Below are positions 1 to 7,972 of a DNA stretch of 64,000 nt, piece by piece. The stretch spans positions 34,254 through 98,253 of the forward strand of contig CAKRDD010000010.1 in the NCBI GenBank assembly GCA_934309345.1, given 5' to 3'. Positions within the stretch are counted from its first letter, which is position 1. Every line of letters starts with the position of its first letter. The DNA is from an uncultured Mediterraneibacter sp. Lineage in GTDB: Bacteria; Bacillota; Clostridia; Lachnospirales; Lachnospiraceae. The notes below the pieces were generated by a model, which saw nothing but the letters and a program-made list of their open reading frames with translations, was not told where the DNA came from and did not search any database. A program made the translations under genes and the position numbers.

Positions 1-529
1 TAAGATACTCTCCAACCGTAGTTCTGCTAAGATTATATTTTTTTGCAAGCCTTTCTACCATTCTTCCTCCCTGTATTTCCGGGAACTCTTCCGGATAATT
101 ATTTATCAAATATTGCATCCGCTCCAACTTATGCATAATCTCATAAGGAGTCTCCTCGTGATGGCAGTTGCTACTGTAAAGTTGAAATTCTGCCTGTACA
201 TCACTGATATTCTGTTCAAAACATGGCAGAAATTCGAATTCTTTTTTATCTCGTTCTTCCACCAGCAACTTACAGGCTGCATGTCTTTTATGTCCGGCTA
301 TGATTTTATACTCATCAGAATTTGTCTTTTTTACTAACAAGTCCTGCAGAACCATGCCATCTGCTTCAATGAGATCTGCAAGCCCTTCGATTTCCTCCTT
401 GTCTTTCGCATCGCAATATTGTTTTTCGTTTTTCGCAAGTTTTGTATAATGAATCCATTTTGTAATTCTTTTTGGATGTGTTGTCTTTTTTACTTCTTCT
501 TTTGCAAATACATTTGAAATTTTAGCCAT
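1..529 (-). CDS. parB: ParB-like partition protein, 3' end cut by window edge
   Basis: ParB/Spo0J-type centromere-binding protein that would segregate the element together with the ParA encoded just downstream of it in coordinates. Reading from the ATG at 529-527, which sits behind a strong GGAGGGG ribosome site, the first about 176 residues are visible. An AGHKRHAA stretch at residues 78-85 matches the ParB N-terminal GxRR-type CTP-binding motif, and a helix-turn-helix (LAKKYNLSRTTVGEYL) starts near residue 161. The stop codon lies outside the window. It begins 11 bases after the parA stop, so the two are co-transcribed. The family call is firm; whether it serves an ICE or a plasmid-derived island is inferred from the neighbours. 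Confidence 0.85.
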   Translation of the reverse strand, partial: MAKISNVFAKEEVKKTTHPKRITKWIHYTKLAKNEKQYCDAKDKEEIEGLADLIEADGMVLQDLLVKKTNSDEYKIIAGHKRHAACKLLVEERDKKEFEFLPCFEQNISDVQAEFQLYSSNCHHEETPYEIMHKLERMQYLINNYPEEFPEIQGGRMVERLAKKYNLSRTTVGEYL

Positions 530-540
530 GATATCCCCTC

Positions 541-1251
541 CTATGCTTCCAGCAGTTCCTTTGCTAATTCCAGATAATCCTGTGCCACAGTACTATTTTT
601 TCTGTGTTTCAGCACAGGTTTGTATAGATTTAATGCGTTATCTACAACTGCGGAACGGCTGATGCAGGTATCCATGATTGGATAATCATGTTTTCCAATC
701 AGGTCAATCATTGCTTCTCTTTGTGCTTTTCCATTTGCAACCATATTGGCAAATATTTTCCACTCCATCTTCTCATCTGCATACTCATTTACGAAGTTCT
801 CTACGAGTGCAAGATTGTCTCGGCAATAATTATCAAACTTGATCGGAGTTAACATGATATCTGCAACATGTATCGCATTTTTTGTTAAGCAGTCGAAAAC
901 CGGTCTGGTATCTATGATGCAATAATCATATTCCTTTTTTAGATTTTCAAATGCATTTTTCAGTTGATATTCTTCTGTATCATTTTCCTTGGCTAATCCT
1001 CTGATGATATCAATATTTTTGTATTTCGTACGGTAAATACAGTGATTTATTGATTTTGGATTTGCAAGTACATTCTGTACTGTTTTCCCAGTACCATTCA
1101 CTTTTGTAAAAAATCTGGTACTATTACACTGTGGATCTAGGTCTATTAACAGTACCTTTTTCCCAAGTGACATGAAACTGTATGCTAAGTTAACGGATGA
1201 TGTACTTTTTCCACACCCGCCCTTTAAATTTGCAATTGCTATCGTTTTCAT
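541..1251 (-). CDS. parA: ParA-type partition ATPase
   Basis: Soj/ParA family Walker ATPase of 236 residues that would drive DNA segregation with ParB. The deviant Walker A motif KGGCGKS is at residues 10-16, followed by DLDPQCNST, which is typical of the family. The open frame extends to 1332, but that extension lacks a ribosome site, whereas ATG 1251 has AAGGAG seven bases upstream and starts MKTIAIANLKGG as ParA proteins normally do. Only 11 bases separate it from parB. A 17-bp palindrome just upstream (1268-1284) could be an operator or centromere. ParA on a chromosomal island points to an ICE or integrated plasmid. Confidence 0.93.
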   Translation of the reverse strand: MKTIAIANLKGGCGKSTSSVNLAYSFMSLGKKVLLIDLDPQCNSTRFFTKVNGTGKTVQNVLANPKSINHCIYRTKYKNIDIIRGLAKENDTEEYQLKNAFENLKKEYDYCIIDTRPVFDCLTKNAIHVADIMLTPIKFDNYCRDNLALVENFVNEYADEKMEWKIFANMVANGKAQREAMIDLIGKHDYPIMDTCISRSAVVDNALNLYKPVLKHRKNSTVAQDYLELAKELLEA

Positions 1252-1267
1252 TTTTTGCTCCTTTTCC

Positions 1268-1284
1268 GTACCGAATTTCGGTAC
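1268..1284. promoter_or_regulatory. 17-bp perfect palindrome upstream of parA (operator or parS candidate)
   Basis: GTACCGAA-T-TTCGGTAC, with 8-bp perfect arms, lies 17 bases before the parA start codon. ParA or ParB proteins often bind such dyads for autoregulation or as a centromere. The function here is inferred from position only. Confidence 0.45.
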
Positions 1285-1321
1285 ATTTGTATGTGTTGGT
1301 TGGTTTATAAATTTTTTCTTT

Positions 1322-1678
1322 TTATTTTGCAAGTCTTATTTGTGGCTTCTTAACTTTTTCTTCAAAATATTGATCCATAATATTATTTTCCAGTGTTGTC
1401 ACCTTATTAAAATCATCTGTATCACACCGAACTCGAATCGTATATCGTCCCCACACTTTATCCAAGGTTATCTGTACACGATAATCTTCGTCATTTATGA
1501 AATCAAGCCAATAGGTTCCTTGATACTGAGTGAATGCAATGTCTTTCATTTTCGGTAATTCATATTCACAATAATCCTTGGCAAGCTTTATAAAGCTTTT
1601 CTTTCCTACCTGATACGTCTTTGCTGTTCTTAAATCTTTCGCCAACATTTTCGTTAACTCTTTGGATAAGTTTTCCAT
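1322..1678 (-). CDS. Hypothetical 118-residue protein of the partition operon
   Basis: No family recognised. The protein is small, soluble and rich in Lys, Asp and Tyr, with no membrane segment. The start at ATG 1678 follows the upstream stop (1680-1682) by one base, and AAGGG within the end of the upstream gene serves as ribosome site; a longer reading from 1753 would overlap the upstream gene widely. Its place between the sigma-like gene and parA suggests an accessory replication or partition role, which is a guess from context. Confidence 0.6.
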   Translation of the reverse strand: MENLSKELTKMLAKDLRTAKTYQVGKKSFIKLAKDYCEYELPKMKDIAFTQYQGTYWLDFINDEDYRVQITLDKVWGRYTIRVRCDTDDFNKVTTLENNIMDQYFEEKVKKPQIRLAK

Positions 1679-1679
1679 C

Positions 1680-2237
1680 TTACACATCCCTTTCTTTCTG
1701 AATGATTGAATTCCCTTTGCAAAGATACACAATCTGCTCATTTGACAGATCACTTTTATAAACGTTTTGGATTATCTGAATCGCTTGCTGACGTTTTTGT
1801 TCGAAAATGCGATGACTTAATCCAAAATCCTCTTCAACCGTTTTGTATAATTCCCCTTTTACATAAATGCGATTAATAATTCTATATTCAACTCTTGGTA
1901 ATATTTGAAAACACAAGTATATTCTATGGATTCCTTCAGCCTGAATTGTGAGCACATGCATCTCGTTTATTAATTCTTCTTTCTGTGTACGAATCAATTT
2001 TTGATATTTCAGGTATGCATCGAAAAGATCCCTGTGTTCACCCCCTCTATTACTTTCAATACTCAAGTCTATCTTTGGATAAGACGCAATTTCAATGGAT
2101 TGTCGAGTGATTTCATCTATCTTTTTTCGAACATCTATCATCTGTTCGTACGTTTGTCGGAGCAGTTCATCATGATGTCGAAGCACATTTTTGATTATTT
2201 TCTCATCAACTCTCATGGCATTTTTATGCTCTGACAT
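1680..2237 (-). CDS. Sigma-region-4-like / DUF1492-type helix-turn-helix protein
   Basis: A 185-residue protein with a charged, coiled-coil-prone N-terminal half (about residues 15-100) and a C-terminal segment around residues 130-165 (VEEDFGLSHRIFEQKRQQA) that resembles the sigma-70 region 4 or ArpU/DUF1492 helix-turn-helix found on phages and conjugative elements. It probably regulates transcription on the element. It follows the replication initiator by about 50 bases on the same strand. Family assignment is moderate, because these proteins diverge quickly. Confidence 0.55.
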   Translation of the reverse strand: MSEHKNAMRVDEKIIKNVLRHHDELLRQTYEQMIDVRKKIDEITRQSIEIASYPKIDLSIESNRGGEHRDLFDAYLKYQKLIRTQKEELINEMHVLTIQAEGIHRIYLCFQILPRVEYRIINRIYVKGELYKTVEEDFGLSHRIFEQKRQQAIQIIQNVYKSDLSNEQIVYLCKGNSIIQKERDV

Positions 2238-2287
2238 CTAAACTCCCCCTAGACTTTAAAATTTTCAATCATGCAATCCACTGCAGA

Positions 2288-3352
2288 TTACCCTGCATCT
2301 ATTTCACTCGGCTGATAGCAGCCATACAAATCGTGCTGTACTTCTTGTTGATAAAAATGATTTAGTGTAGCTGGTGCATTATATAGTGCTGTGATCATAT
2401 ATGCTTTTATGTTCGTGATTTTTGTAGTTGTCTTTTTCATGCAAAAAATCACATACTCCAAGTGACTCCCCTTTAGTTTCAAAAACTGGGACTGCACAAG
2501 CGCATAGGGATAATCTTCCCCTGCAATTTTCACAGTTTCGCGTTTCACACATACAACATCACAGATCACTTGGAATAATTCATCATAAATTTCACGATCA
2601 TTTTCCTGGTCATACTTCATGTGATGGTCATATTCGATATTATCTTTGATCAACTCTATGTATTCTTGGATATGGTCATCCATCCTATCAATCACATCAT
2701 CTTTTGTTTCCGCTTTCTCTGATTGATTGATATGATTGATATAACTCATATTAGTATAATTAATATTAGTATAATTAGGGTCGGATTTTCCGACTTCCAG
2801 AGGTCGGTTTTTCTGACTTCTTGAGGTCGGTTTTTCCGAATTCTTGAAGTCGGTTTTTCTGACTTCTTGAAGTCGGTTTTTCTGACTTCTTGAAGTCGGT
2901 TTTTCCGACTTCTTGAAGTCGGTTTTTCCGACTTCAGTGATTTTATAAGGGTTTGCGGGCTCTTTTTCATCTTTTTCTGCAGACAAAGAAGCAAAATTTT
3001 TCACATAAATTATGTCCGGTTTTCCAAGTCCTCTACGAATCTTCTCTACCAATCCGATTCCTTTTACAGAGTCTAATTCTGCTAATACTTTAATTGCTTT
3101 TTCTTTACTACATCCCAAATCATCCTTGATGCTATCAATCGTATAAATAATATAAGCACGATTTTTTTCATCTACCCACTCGTGTTTTATGGACAATGAC
3201 ATCCGGTCCAACATAAGCCCGTATAATAATTTCGCATCGCTAGATAATTTTTTAAATCTTGCATCTTTGATAAGCAGGCGAGGAACACGATAGAATGAAA
3301 ACTGTTCAGCTTCTATCCCATAGTAATATTCAAGTTGTAATTTTTCACTCAT
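2288..3352 (-). CDS. repA: RepA_N/DUF6017-type replication initiator protein A
   Basis: A 354-residue initiator. Residues about 18-100 (FYRVPRLLIKDARFKKLSSDAKLLYGL begins the block, here described by its pattern) match the RepA_N winged-helix domain of Firmicute plasmids and Tn1549-like ICEs. The C-terminal third, with NIKAYMITALYNAPAT near residues 316-331, matches the DUF6017 domain usually fused to it. Between the domains, residues about 139-188 are low complexity and consist of two 23-residue repeats, because the gene carries seven 23-bp iterons there (2780-2936). RepA_N plasmids commonly carry their origin inside rep, so this gene likely contains its own origin. GGAGG precedes the ATG at 3352. 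It overlaps a 50-codon ORF upstream, suggesting coupled translation. Confidence 0.88.
   Translation of the reverse strand: MSEKLQLEYYYGIEAEQFSFYRVPRLLIKDARFKKLSSDAKLLYGLMLDRMSLSIKHEWVDEKNRAYIIYTIDSIKDDLGCSKEKAIKVLAELDSVKGIGLVEKIRRGLGKPDIIYVKNFASLSAEKDEKEPANPYKITEVGKTDFKKSEKPTSRSQKNRLQEVRKTDFKNSEKPTSRSQKNRPLEVGKSDPNYTNINYTNMSYINHINQSEKAETKDDVIDRMDDHIQEYIELIKDNIEYDHHMKYDQENDREIYDELFQVICDVVCVKRETVKIAGEDYPYALVQSQFLKLKGSHLEYVIFCMKKTTTKITNIKAYMITALYNAPATLNHFYQQEVQHDLYGCYQPSEIDAG
2741..2779. other. AT-rich repeat tract beside the iterons (possible unwinding element)
   Basis: Very AT-rich sequence with two copies of a TTAGTATAATTA-like unit directly next to the iteron array, inside repA. An AT-rich block beside iterons is the usual layout for an origin unwinding region. 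Function inferred. Confidence 0.4.
2780..2936. repeat. Seven tandem 23-bp iterons inside repA (probable origin)
   Basis: Copies start at 2780, 2803, 2826, 2849, 2872, 2895 and 2918, with an exact 23-bp period. Each contains GTCGG-TTTTT-CCGAC or a near variant, so each unit is itself a small inverted repeat with AAGTCGG/CCGACTT arms. Because 23 is not a multiple of three, successive copies are read in all three frames, giving a protein repeat of 23 residues per three units. Intragenic iterons of this kind are known as origins in RepA_N plasmids. Confidence 0.85.
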
Positions 3353-3497
3353 TCTCTCTTCCTCCTTCCTGCTGTATTTCTACATTCTTTTGATATACTT
3401 CTATAACTGTTTTTGCCTGTAGTAACTTTCCACTATTCATCACAGCAGCCTTTCTGTAGCTGCCTATGTCTCTTTCAACTACTACCGTTCTACACAT
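3345..3497 (-). CDS. Small 50-residue ORF overlapping the start of repA
   Basis: ATG at 3497 opens a 50-codon frame (MCRTVVVERDIGSYRKAA at its start) whose TGA overlaps the repA start by eight bases, the pattern of translationally coupled genes. An AAGG precedes the start at a usable distance. No family recognised. It may be a leader controlling repA translation rather than a functional protein. Confidence 0.4.
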   Translation of the reverse strand: MCRTVVVERDIGSYRKAAVMNSGKLLQAKTVIEVYQKNVEIQQEGGRENE

Positions 3498-3539
3498 GAT
3501 ACCTTTTCTCCCAACTCTACTATTGCTGTTAATCTACAT

Positions 3540-3713
3540 CTATTTTTTTGATTCTTTTCTTTCTACTTCTGCATATGATCTATAATATCTATCTGTTCCT
3601 TTATTCGGATAGAGATCTGATAATTCTAATACCTCTATGTCAGAATCAATCTGCAAAAAATTTTGAAACCATCTAATATCACTTTTCGTTCCCATTAATC
3701 GTATCTTTAACAT
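3540..3713 (-). CDS. DUF3970/YvzF-like small protein
   Basis: A 57-residue ORF starting MLKIRLMGTKSDIRWF, with GGAGG eight or so bases before the ATG at 3713. The beginning KIRLMGTKxDIxWF resembles the small YvzF/DUF3970 proteins common on Firmicute conjugative elements. Function unknown. It sits between a 33-residue ORF and the repA leader on the same strand, spaced like an operon. Confidence 0.6.
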   Translation of the reverse strand: MLKIRLMGTKSDIRWFQNFLQIDSDIEVLELSDLYPNKGTDRYYRSYAEVERKESKK

Positions 3714-3741
3714 CTGCTATTTCCTCCAAACTTCGTACAAG

Positions 3742-3843
3742 TTATTTTTCAGAATTCATTTTTGCGTTACCTGTAGTGTAGATTTTTTCATGTGCAGGAT
3801 TGATAAAACCAATTTTTATTGCTCCTAACGCTGTACATGTCAT
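3742..3843 (-). CDS. Very small 33-residue ORF with a strong ribosome site
   Basis: ATG at 3843 lies behind AAGGAGGAGG, one of the strongest ribosome sites in the window, and the frame runs 33 codons to TAA. It leads the operon that continues through the DUF3970-like gene to repA and parAB. No family recognised; the strong ribosome site is the main reason to believe it is translated. Confidence 0.45.
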   Translation of the reverse strand: MTCTALGAIKIGFINPAHEKIYTTGNAKMNSEK

Positions 3844-3880
3844 TTTTCCTCCTCCTTTCGCAAGTTTTAAACAATAACAG

Positions 3881-3922
3881 AAAAAAAGACGAACTCATTT
3901 AGCATAATGAATTCGTCTTTTA
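3881..3922. terminator. Stem-loop terminator at the element-side of the junction
   Basis: A 14-bp stem with one mismatch (AAGACGAA.TCATT against AATGAATTCGTCTT) and a six-base loop, flanked by an A tract on the left and TTTT on the right, so it can end transcription from both sides. It separates the repA/par operon from the hemZ fragment and fbp. Confidence 0.6.
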
Positions 3923-4056
3923 AGGTAAGGTTATTAGGTTTTCTTGTACGTCATATAGTAAATTTGGTATTATTTAGCACTGATTTTCACAGATTTTCGA
4001 ACTAATTTGATGTACAAATGATGTACCAGCCCTTTTTGGGGAGGTATTTTTCATTT

Positions 4057-4248
4057 TCAATCCTTCTCAAAAAGTGCTTTTTTTCGTTCAATCATCTCAT
4101 CAATTCTAGCGATATATTGCTTGATATCCTTGACATTCTCGCATCTTTCGATGTGATAACCATCCGGTAGATTCCAGACACGTTTGGTGGAAGCTCCGGC
4201 TCCGCAAGCCAGGATGGCCTGTTTCTCTTCCATGATCAGCATAAACAA
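4057..4248 (-). pseudogene. hemZ: 3' fragment of hemZ (radical-SAM coproporphyrinogen dehydrogenase-like)
   Basis: The 63-residue frame reads MLIMEEKQAILACGAGASTK and ends with a block like RCENVKDIKQYIARIDEMIERK, which I recognise as the extreme C-terminus of HemZ proteins of Lachnospiraceae and Bacillus (normally about 450-500 residues). The catalytic radical-SAM part is missing: the fragment starts 4 bases after the fbp stop, and the frame is closed by a stop just inside fbp. It is most simply a remnant left by a deletion or element insertion. A short expressed protein is possible but unlikely. Confidence 0.7.
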
Positions 4249-4252
4249 CTGT

Positions 4253-6208
4253 TTACAGTTTTTCTATAATCTGACCATTTCTGTACGACGCCAGCAGCCA
4301 TTCAAGATCTTTAATCTGTTCTTTTAATTTTCTTCCAGCGTCGGTGTCACCAACAAGACGTCTCTCGTTCACTCTGGTCACTACTACTGTCTCTGAATGA
4401 ATGTCATTTTCTTTCTTAATTGCTGCTTCTGTAGACTCAAATGGTTCATGTGCTACCAAAAGTAATCCATACGAATTATAAACCAGCGTGTATCCTGCAA
4501 TTCCGGTTTCTTTCTGATATGCTCTTGAAAATCCCCCATCAATAACCATTACTTTACCATTACACTTGATCGGACTCTCGCCATCTTTTCTCTTAACCGG
4601 CACATGACCATTTACAATGTGTGTATCCTCTTTTGGATCCAATCCAAATTCTATCATGATATTATCCACAACTGTCTCATTTTCAAGCAGAGCATAATAT
4701 GGATTTTTCTTTTCTACATGTGTTTCCTTCTCTGCAAGAAAATATCTTTCAAAAGTCGCCATCTTATTCTTTCCAAATAACGGTGAGTCCGGATGTAGCC
4801 AGATATACCACATCGTATCTTTTCCATCTTCCCGCTCCTTTGGATCCAATGCAAAAAATCCTTTTCTCACATAACTGTCTAACACATCATACAAGGCCTT
4901 TCCACGATATTTCTTTCCGAAAATTTCTACTTCTTTCAGATTCCCCTTCGCATCTAACGGTACACATCCATGATACAACAGATTATTGTTATATACCTTA
5001 TACAAACCACCTTTCGCAAGAAGGAAACGCATATGTTCCTGTAATTTTTCACATCCCACAAAAGCATGCATCAGACGATCCATAATTTCGTCCTCTTCTG
5101 AAGTCAGTTTATATGGGTTCTTTGGATCTATTGTCGGGAAATTTGTATCCAGGAGCTTATATTCTTTTCCTTCCAGATTAATCGTACCTTTCTGATAATC
5201 AATCTTATGCAGTAACGCACGATTCTCCAGATGGAATCCTTTCTGCCTCTCTATAATCTGGCCTTCTACTTTAAACTGAATAATTGAAATCGCTTTATGT
5301 ATTCTCAGATTCATCTGCATCTCATCAGATTCCGGTCTGTCAGTACCTTTCAATTTAAAACAGGTACATGGATCATCCTTGTACATCCTCATAGCAAATG
5401 TAGCCAGTGGAAGCAAATTGATACCATAACCATCTTCTATAATATCCAGGTTTCCATATCTGGCGCAGATACGGATCACATTTGCAATGCAGCCCAACTG
5501 TCCGGCCGCTGCTCCCATCCATACAACATCATGGTTTCCCCACTGGATATCAACAGAATGATATTTCAGCAGCTTATCCATAATAAGATGCGGTCCTGGT
5601 CCTCTGTCATAAATATCACCGACAATATGCAGATGATCCACAACCAGACGCTGGATCAGTTCTGAAATTGCTGCAATAAATTCTTCTGCCCGTCCGATCC
5701 TGATGATTGTAGAAATAATTTCATTATAATAGGACTCTTTGTCACTGACTTCCGCTTTCTCGGTAATCAATTCTTCGATCACATAAGAGAAATCCTTCGG
5801 CAGTGATTTTCTCACTTTAGATCTTGTATATTTACTTGCTGCACGCTTACTTACTTCTATCAGACGATACAGATTCACTCGATACCAGTCATCCATATTC
5901 GACTCCGTCCGCTTCACCTGTTCCATCTTCGCTTTCGGATAGTAAATCAATGTTGCCAGTGCTTTTTTGTCCTTTACACTCATTGTATTACCAAAAACAT
6001 CTTCAATCTTGCTTCTCACGGCACCAGACCCATTCCTCAGAACATGGGAAAAAGCTTCATCTTCTCCATGTACATCCGTCAGAAAATGTTCTGTCCCCTT
6101 CGGAAGGTTCAAAATTGCCTGCAGATTAATAATCTCCGTAGATGCAGCTGCAATTGTCGGATAAAGATCCGACAACCTGTCTAAATAACGGTTTTCCATA
6201 TTTTCCAT
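4253..6208 (-). CDS. fbp: Fructose-1,6-bisphosphatase, class III
   Basis: Gluconeogenic hydrolysis of fructose 1,6-bisphosphate by the metallophosphatase-fold (class III) enzyme of Firmicutes. The 651 residues match the family's usual 640-670. Metal-binding motifs are visible: LTDVHGE near residue 44, GDIYDRG at 197-203 and GNHD at 224-227. The frame also opens at a TTG (6214), but that is two bases from GGAGG; ATG 6208 has eight-base spacing and is preferred. It appears monocistronic apart from the hemZ remnant immediately downstream. The 95-bp gap before dapB holds a small GCCGG-TTTA-CCGGC hairpin (6275-6288) and three TTACCGG copies. Confidence 0.96.
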   Translation of the reverse strand: MENMENRYLDRLSDLYPTIAAASTEIINLQAILNLPKGTEHFLTDVHGEDEAFSHVLRNGSGAVRSKIEDVFGNTMSVKDKKALATLIYYPKAKMEQVKRTESNMDDWYRVNLYRLIEVSKRAASKYTRSKVRKSLPKDFSYVIEELITEKAEVSDKESYYNEIISTIIRIGRAEEFIAAISELIQRLVVDHLHIVGDIYDRGPGPHLIMDKLLKYHSVDIQWGNHDVVWMGAAAGQLGCIANVIRICARYGNLDIIEDGYGINLLPLATFAMRMYKDDPCTCFKLKGTDRPESDEMQMNLRIHKAISIIQFKVEGQIIERQKGFHLENRALLHKIDYQKGTINLEGKEYKLLDTNFPTIDPKNPYKLTSEEDEIMDRLMHAFVGCEKLQEHMRFLLAKGGLYKVYNNNLLYHGCVPLDAKGNLKEVEIFGKKYRGKALYDVLDSYVRKGFFALDPKEREDGKDTMWYIWLHPDSPLFGKNKMATFERYFLAEKETHVEKKNPYYALLENETVVDNIMIEFGLDPKEDTHIVNGHVPVKRKDGESPIKCNGKVMVIDGGFSRAYQKETGIAGYTLVYNSYGLLLVAHEPFESTEAAIKKENDIHSETVVVTRVNERRLVGDTDAGRKLKEQIKDLEWLLASYRNGQIIEKL

Positions 6209-6302
6209 ATACAATCTCCTCCAGACCCGAAATCTTCCCCTTACCGGGATCTATTTACCGGATCTTGTTCCCGCCGGTTTACCGGCTATTATTCATCCAG
6301 TA

Positions 6303-7061
6303 CTAAAACTGAATAACATCCCCCATGTCATACATGCCAGCTGGCTGTCCCGCAAGGAACTTTCCTGCCTCGACTGCACCTTTGGCAAATACACTTCTTG
6401 AATATGCAGTATGTTTAAATTCAATCACTTCATCTGTTCCTGCAAAAATCACCTCGTGTTCTCCTACGATTGTTCCTGCACGAACTGCTGAAATACCAAT
6501 TTCCTTTGCGTCTCGCTTCTTTCTCACCTGACTTCTGTCATATACATACTCGTATTCATTTCCCATTGCTTCATTAATAGAGTCTGCCAATGCAAGTGCC
6601 GTTCCGCTTGGCGCATCCAGCTTCTGATTATGGTGTTTCTCAACAAGTTCAATATCATAGCCTGCCGGTGCAAGTACTTTGGCAGCATCTTTCAAAAGTT
6701 TCAGTAACAGGTTGATTCCCATTGACATATTTGCAGACTTAAGAACTGCAATCTTCTCAGAACACTCATCTACCTTCTTTAACTGTTCGTCTGAAAGCCC
6801 TGTTGTACAAAGAACAACCGGAAGACTCTTCTTCACGCAGTAATCTAACAATTCATCCACTGCTCCCGCATTGGAAAAATCAATCACTACATCTACATCC
6901 ACATCACACTGTGTGATCTCCTCAAATACCGGATAATCATTTGGAATTCCTGTGAACTTGTCGACGCCTGCCGCAATCACTGCATCTTCTTCATTCTTCA
7001 CAATTTCTGTGATCATGCGTCCCATTTTTCCATTGCATCCGTGCATTAATATCTTAACCAT
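6303..7061 (-). CDS. dapB: 4-hydroxy-tetrahydrodipicolinate reductase
   Basis: NAD(P)H-dependent reductase of the lysine/diaminopimelate pathway, 252 residues. The dinucleotide motif GCNGKMGRM is at residues 8-16 and the catalytic block EKHHNQKLDAPSGTA at 141-155 with the conserved His-His and Lys. GGAGG precedes the ATG at 7061. The usual partner dapA is not adjacent here. The product feeds both lysine and peptidoglycan synthesis. Confidence 0.96.
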   Translation of the reverse strand: MVKILMHGCNGKMGRMITEIVKNEEDAVIAAGVDKFTGIPNDYPVFEEITQCDVDVDVVIDFSNAGAVDELLDYCVKKSLPVVLCTTGLSDEQLKKVDECSEKIAVLKSANMSMGINLLLKLLKDAAKVLAPAGYDIELVEKHHNQKLDAPSGTALALADSINEAMGNEYEYVYDRSQVRKKRDAKEIGISAVRAGTIVGEHEVIFAGTDEVIEFKHTAYSRSVFAKGAVEAGKFLAGQPAGMYDMGDVIQF

Positions 7062-7172
7062 CTGTATCTTCCTCCTGTATGAAACCTCAAGTATTCCATG
7101 ATTTTTCAGAACTACTGTCTATCAGCATTACCTGTTTTTTCTTTCATTACACTTTTATTTTCCGAAATATCA

Positions 7173-7222
7173 TATAAAAAAGAATATCACATTTGAGTTG
7201 TTATCTCAATATATGATATCCT
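7173..7222 (-). terminator. Intrinsic terminator after the SSB-like gene
   Basis: On the minus strand an imperfect stem (GGATATCA..ATTGAG against CTCAAAT..TGATATTC) is followed by TTTTTT. It lies between the SSB-like stop and dapB. Confidence 0.65.
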
Positions 7223-7256
7223 TTTCACAAAGTTTTAAAAATGAAACAATCCGACC

Positions 7257-7889
7257 TTAGAAATCTTCCACACACTCCAGTTTACTGACGGAGACCTCAT
7301 ATGCGATCCTTGTCTCTGTCTGTGTCTCTGATAATTTCTTCACATACTCTCTGCTTTGGATTCTTCCGAATATTCTGACATGTTCCCCTACATCAAAGTT
7401 TGAAGCATATCTCGCATTTCTCCCCCAACAGATACATGGAATATAATCAGATTTTCCATACGGTCTGTTCACTGCCAGCAGAATATCTGCAATTTCTCTT
7501 CCAAGAGGTGTTTTTCTGTAAACCGGGCGTTTGCACATATACCCTTCGAGAAGTATATGGTTTGTTCTTGCTCCATCAGGCTCTTCCTCGATAAATTCTA
7601 TTTCTCTTGCAAACACAGAAAGAACCAGTCTGTTTTTCGTCTCTTCATGACGGTTATAGGACCGGAACTGACCAGACACCATTAAATATTCTCCACGGCA
7701 ATCCTGTGTTACGTCAATGAGACGTTCTGATATCATGACCGGAATCCGGTCACAAGAGTTACTTAGCCGTTTTACAAGAAGTTCTACCATATAGAAACCT
7801 TCTCCAAAAACCTCGTGGCTGTATGTAAACTCTGATACCACCTCTCCAATAACTGTCACCTGGTTGTTTTCAATAATCTTATCTGACAT
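7257..7889 (-). CDS. SSB-like protein with two tandem OB folds
   Basis: A 210-residue protein. Residues about 8-80 (NQVTVIGEVVSEF onward) and about 107-185 (NHILLEGYMCKRPVYRKT then WGRNARYASNFDVGEHVRIFGR) each resemble the single-stranded-DNA-binding OB fold; the second is close to the PriB/SSB signature with a G-R-I-Q end. Standard SSB carries one OB fold and an acidic tail ending DDDIPF, which is absent here, though the protein ends in EDF. It may bind single-stranded DNA without recruiting SSB partners. Divergent from typA. Start at 7889 has GGGAGA ten bases away. Confidence 0.75.
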   Translation of the reverse strand: MSDKIIENNQVTVIGEVVSEFTYSHEVFGEGFYMVELLVKRLSNSCDRIPVMISERLIDVTQDCRGEYLMVSGQFRSYNRHEETKNRLVLSVFAREIEFIEEEPDGARTNHILLEGYMCKRPVYRKTPLGREIADILLAVNRPYGKSDYIPCICWGRNARYASNFDVGEHVRIFGRIQSREYVKKLSETQTETRIAYEVSVSKLECVEDF

Positions 7890-7972
7890 AATTTATAATT
7901 CTCCCTTCCTCTGGCTGGTATTTTAAGTCATTACCTAATGTATGTCTTATTGTAATGAAATAGAACTGTTTT

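Noticed and set aside
3922..4056. Integrase or attachment site at the island edge
   Set aside because: Two GTACATCA copies and a short frame are suggestive, but no recombinase motif is visible and the other end of the element is outside the window.
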